15,454 bases of DNA from an uncultured Microbacterium sp. (lineage in GTDB: Bacteria; Actinomycetota; Actinomycetes; Actinomycetales; Microbacteriaceae). Of this stretch, positions 15,412 through 15,454 are shown piece after piece (position 1 is the stretch's first letter; every line of letters begins with the position of its first letter). The notes beneath the pieces are model-generated. The model saw only the letters and a program-made list of their open reading frames with translations, was not told the origin of the DNA and made no database searches. The DNA is taken from assembly GCA_937988695.1 (NCBI GenBank), contig CALKHM010000064.1, positions 1 to 15,454 of the forward strand. The letters are read 5' to 3'. Position numbers and translations under genes: made by a program.

Positions 15412-15454
15412 AGATCGGAAGAGCACACGTCTGAACTCCAGTCACGCCAATATC
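15412..15454 (+). other. Illumina TruSeq adapter contamination with index GCCAAT
   Basis: From base 15412 the sequence begins AGATCGGAAGAGCACACG and continues as the standard TruSeq index adapter through GTCAC at 15445. Then come the six-base index GCCAAT (15446-15451, TruSeq index 6) and the first bases, ATC, of the following constant part. This is library adapter, not genome. Reading across it gives the database-artefact peptides SEEHTSELQS (plus strand) and MTGVQTCALPI or MCSSDL (minus strand). Confidence 0.98.

Noticed and set aside
14534..15445. Minus-strand open frames starting MTGVQTCALPI and MCSSDL at the right end
   Set aside because: Their starts are translated adapter, a known database artefact, and the rest is antisense to the AhpD-like gene.
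15160..15454. Plus-strand open frame after the AhpD-like gene running off the end
   Set aside because: No ribosome site or family similarity, and its C-terminus is the adapter peptide SEEHTSELQS.

Overview
The window is a GC-rich piece of actinobacterial DNA. High GC, strong G/C third-position preference, a leaderless-looking promoter and a three-gene pdhA-pdhB-pdhC operon point to the Microbacteriaceae, probably Microbacterium or a close relative; this is judged from style and protein similarity, not from a marker gene. The left edge cuts a gene. The right edge ends in Illumina adapter sequence, so the right side is very likely a true contig end.

Region 1 (1-9670) is a divergent sugar-use locus. 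Leftward run a GH95 alpha-L-fucosidase or alpha-L-galactosidase and, overlapping it by 7 bp, a LacI-family regulator cut by the window edge. Rightward run a GH42 beta-galactosidase, a GH31 alpha-xylosidase of the YicI type and a GH3 beta-glucosidase/xylosidase, each joined to the next by a 4-bp GTGA or ATGA overlap. None has a visible signal peptide. The activities match the bonds of fucosylated xyloglucan oligosaccharides from the outside in: Fuc (or L-Gal), then Gal, then Xyl, then the Glc backbone. I infer a cytoplasmic pathway that takes apart imported xyloglucan oligosaccharides. The transporter and any secreted endo-glucanase are not in the window. An AT-rich 90-bp gap between the two arms holds one LacI-type operator and candidate promoters in both directions; the GH95 gene appears to start on a leaderless GTG.

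Region 2 (9671-9809) separates convergent genes and contains a 73-bp nested inverted repeat, either a terminator or a dispersed repeat.

Region 3 (9810-14537, minus strand) is a probable operon, read from right to left: a two-CBS-domain protein with a rubredoxin-like metal-binding tail, pyruvate dehydrogenase E1 alpha (with an unusual basic, histone-H1-like N-terminal tail), E1 beta, the lipoyl acyltransferase E2, and a small multi-pass membrane protein joined to E2 by a GTGA overlap. No E3 (lipoamide dehydrogenase) gene is present here.

Region 4 (14538-15454) holds a divergent AhpD-like/carboxymuconolactone decarboxylase family gene, a 269-bp stretch with a strong inverted repeat but no gene I can support, and 43 bases of sequencing adapter including a six-base index. 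The adapter is an assembly artefact and should be trimmed.
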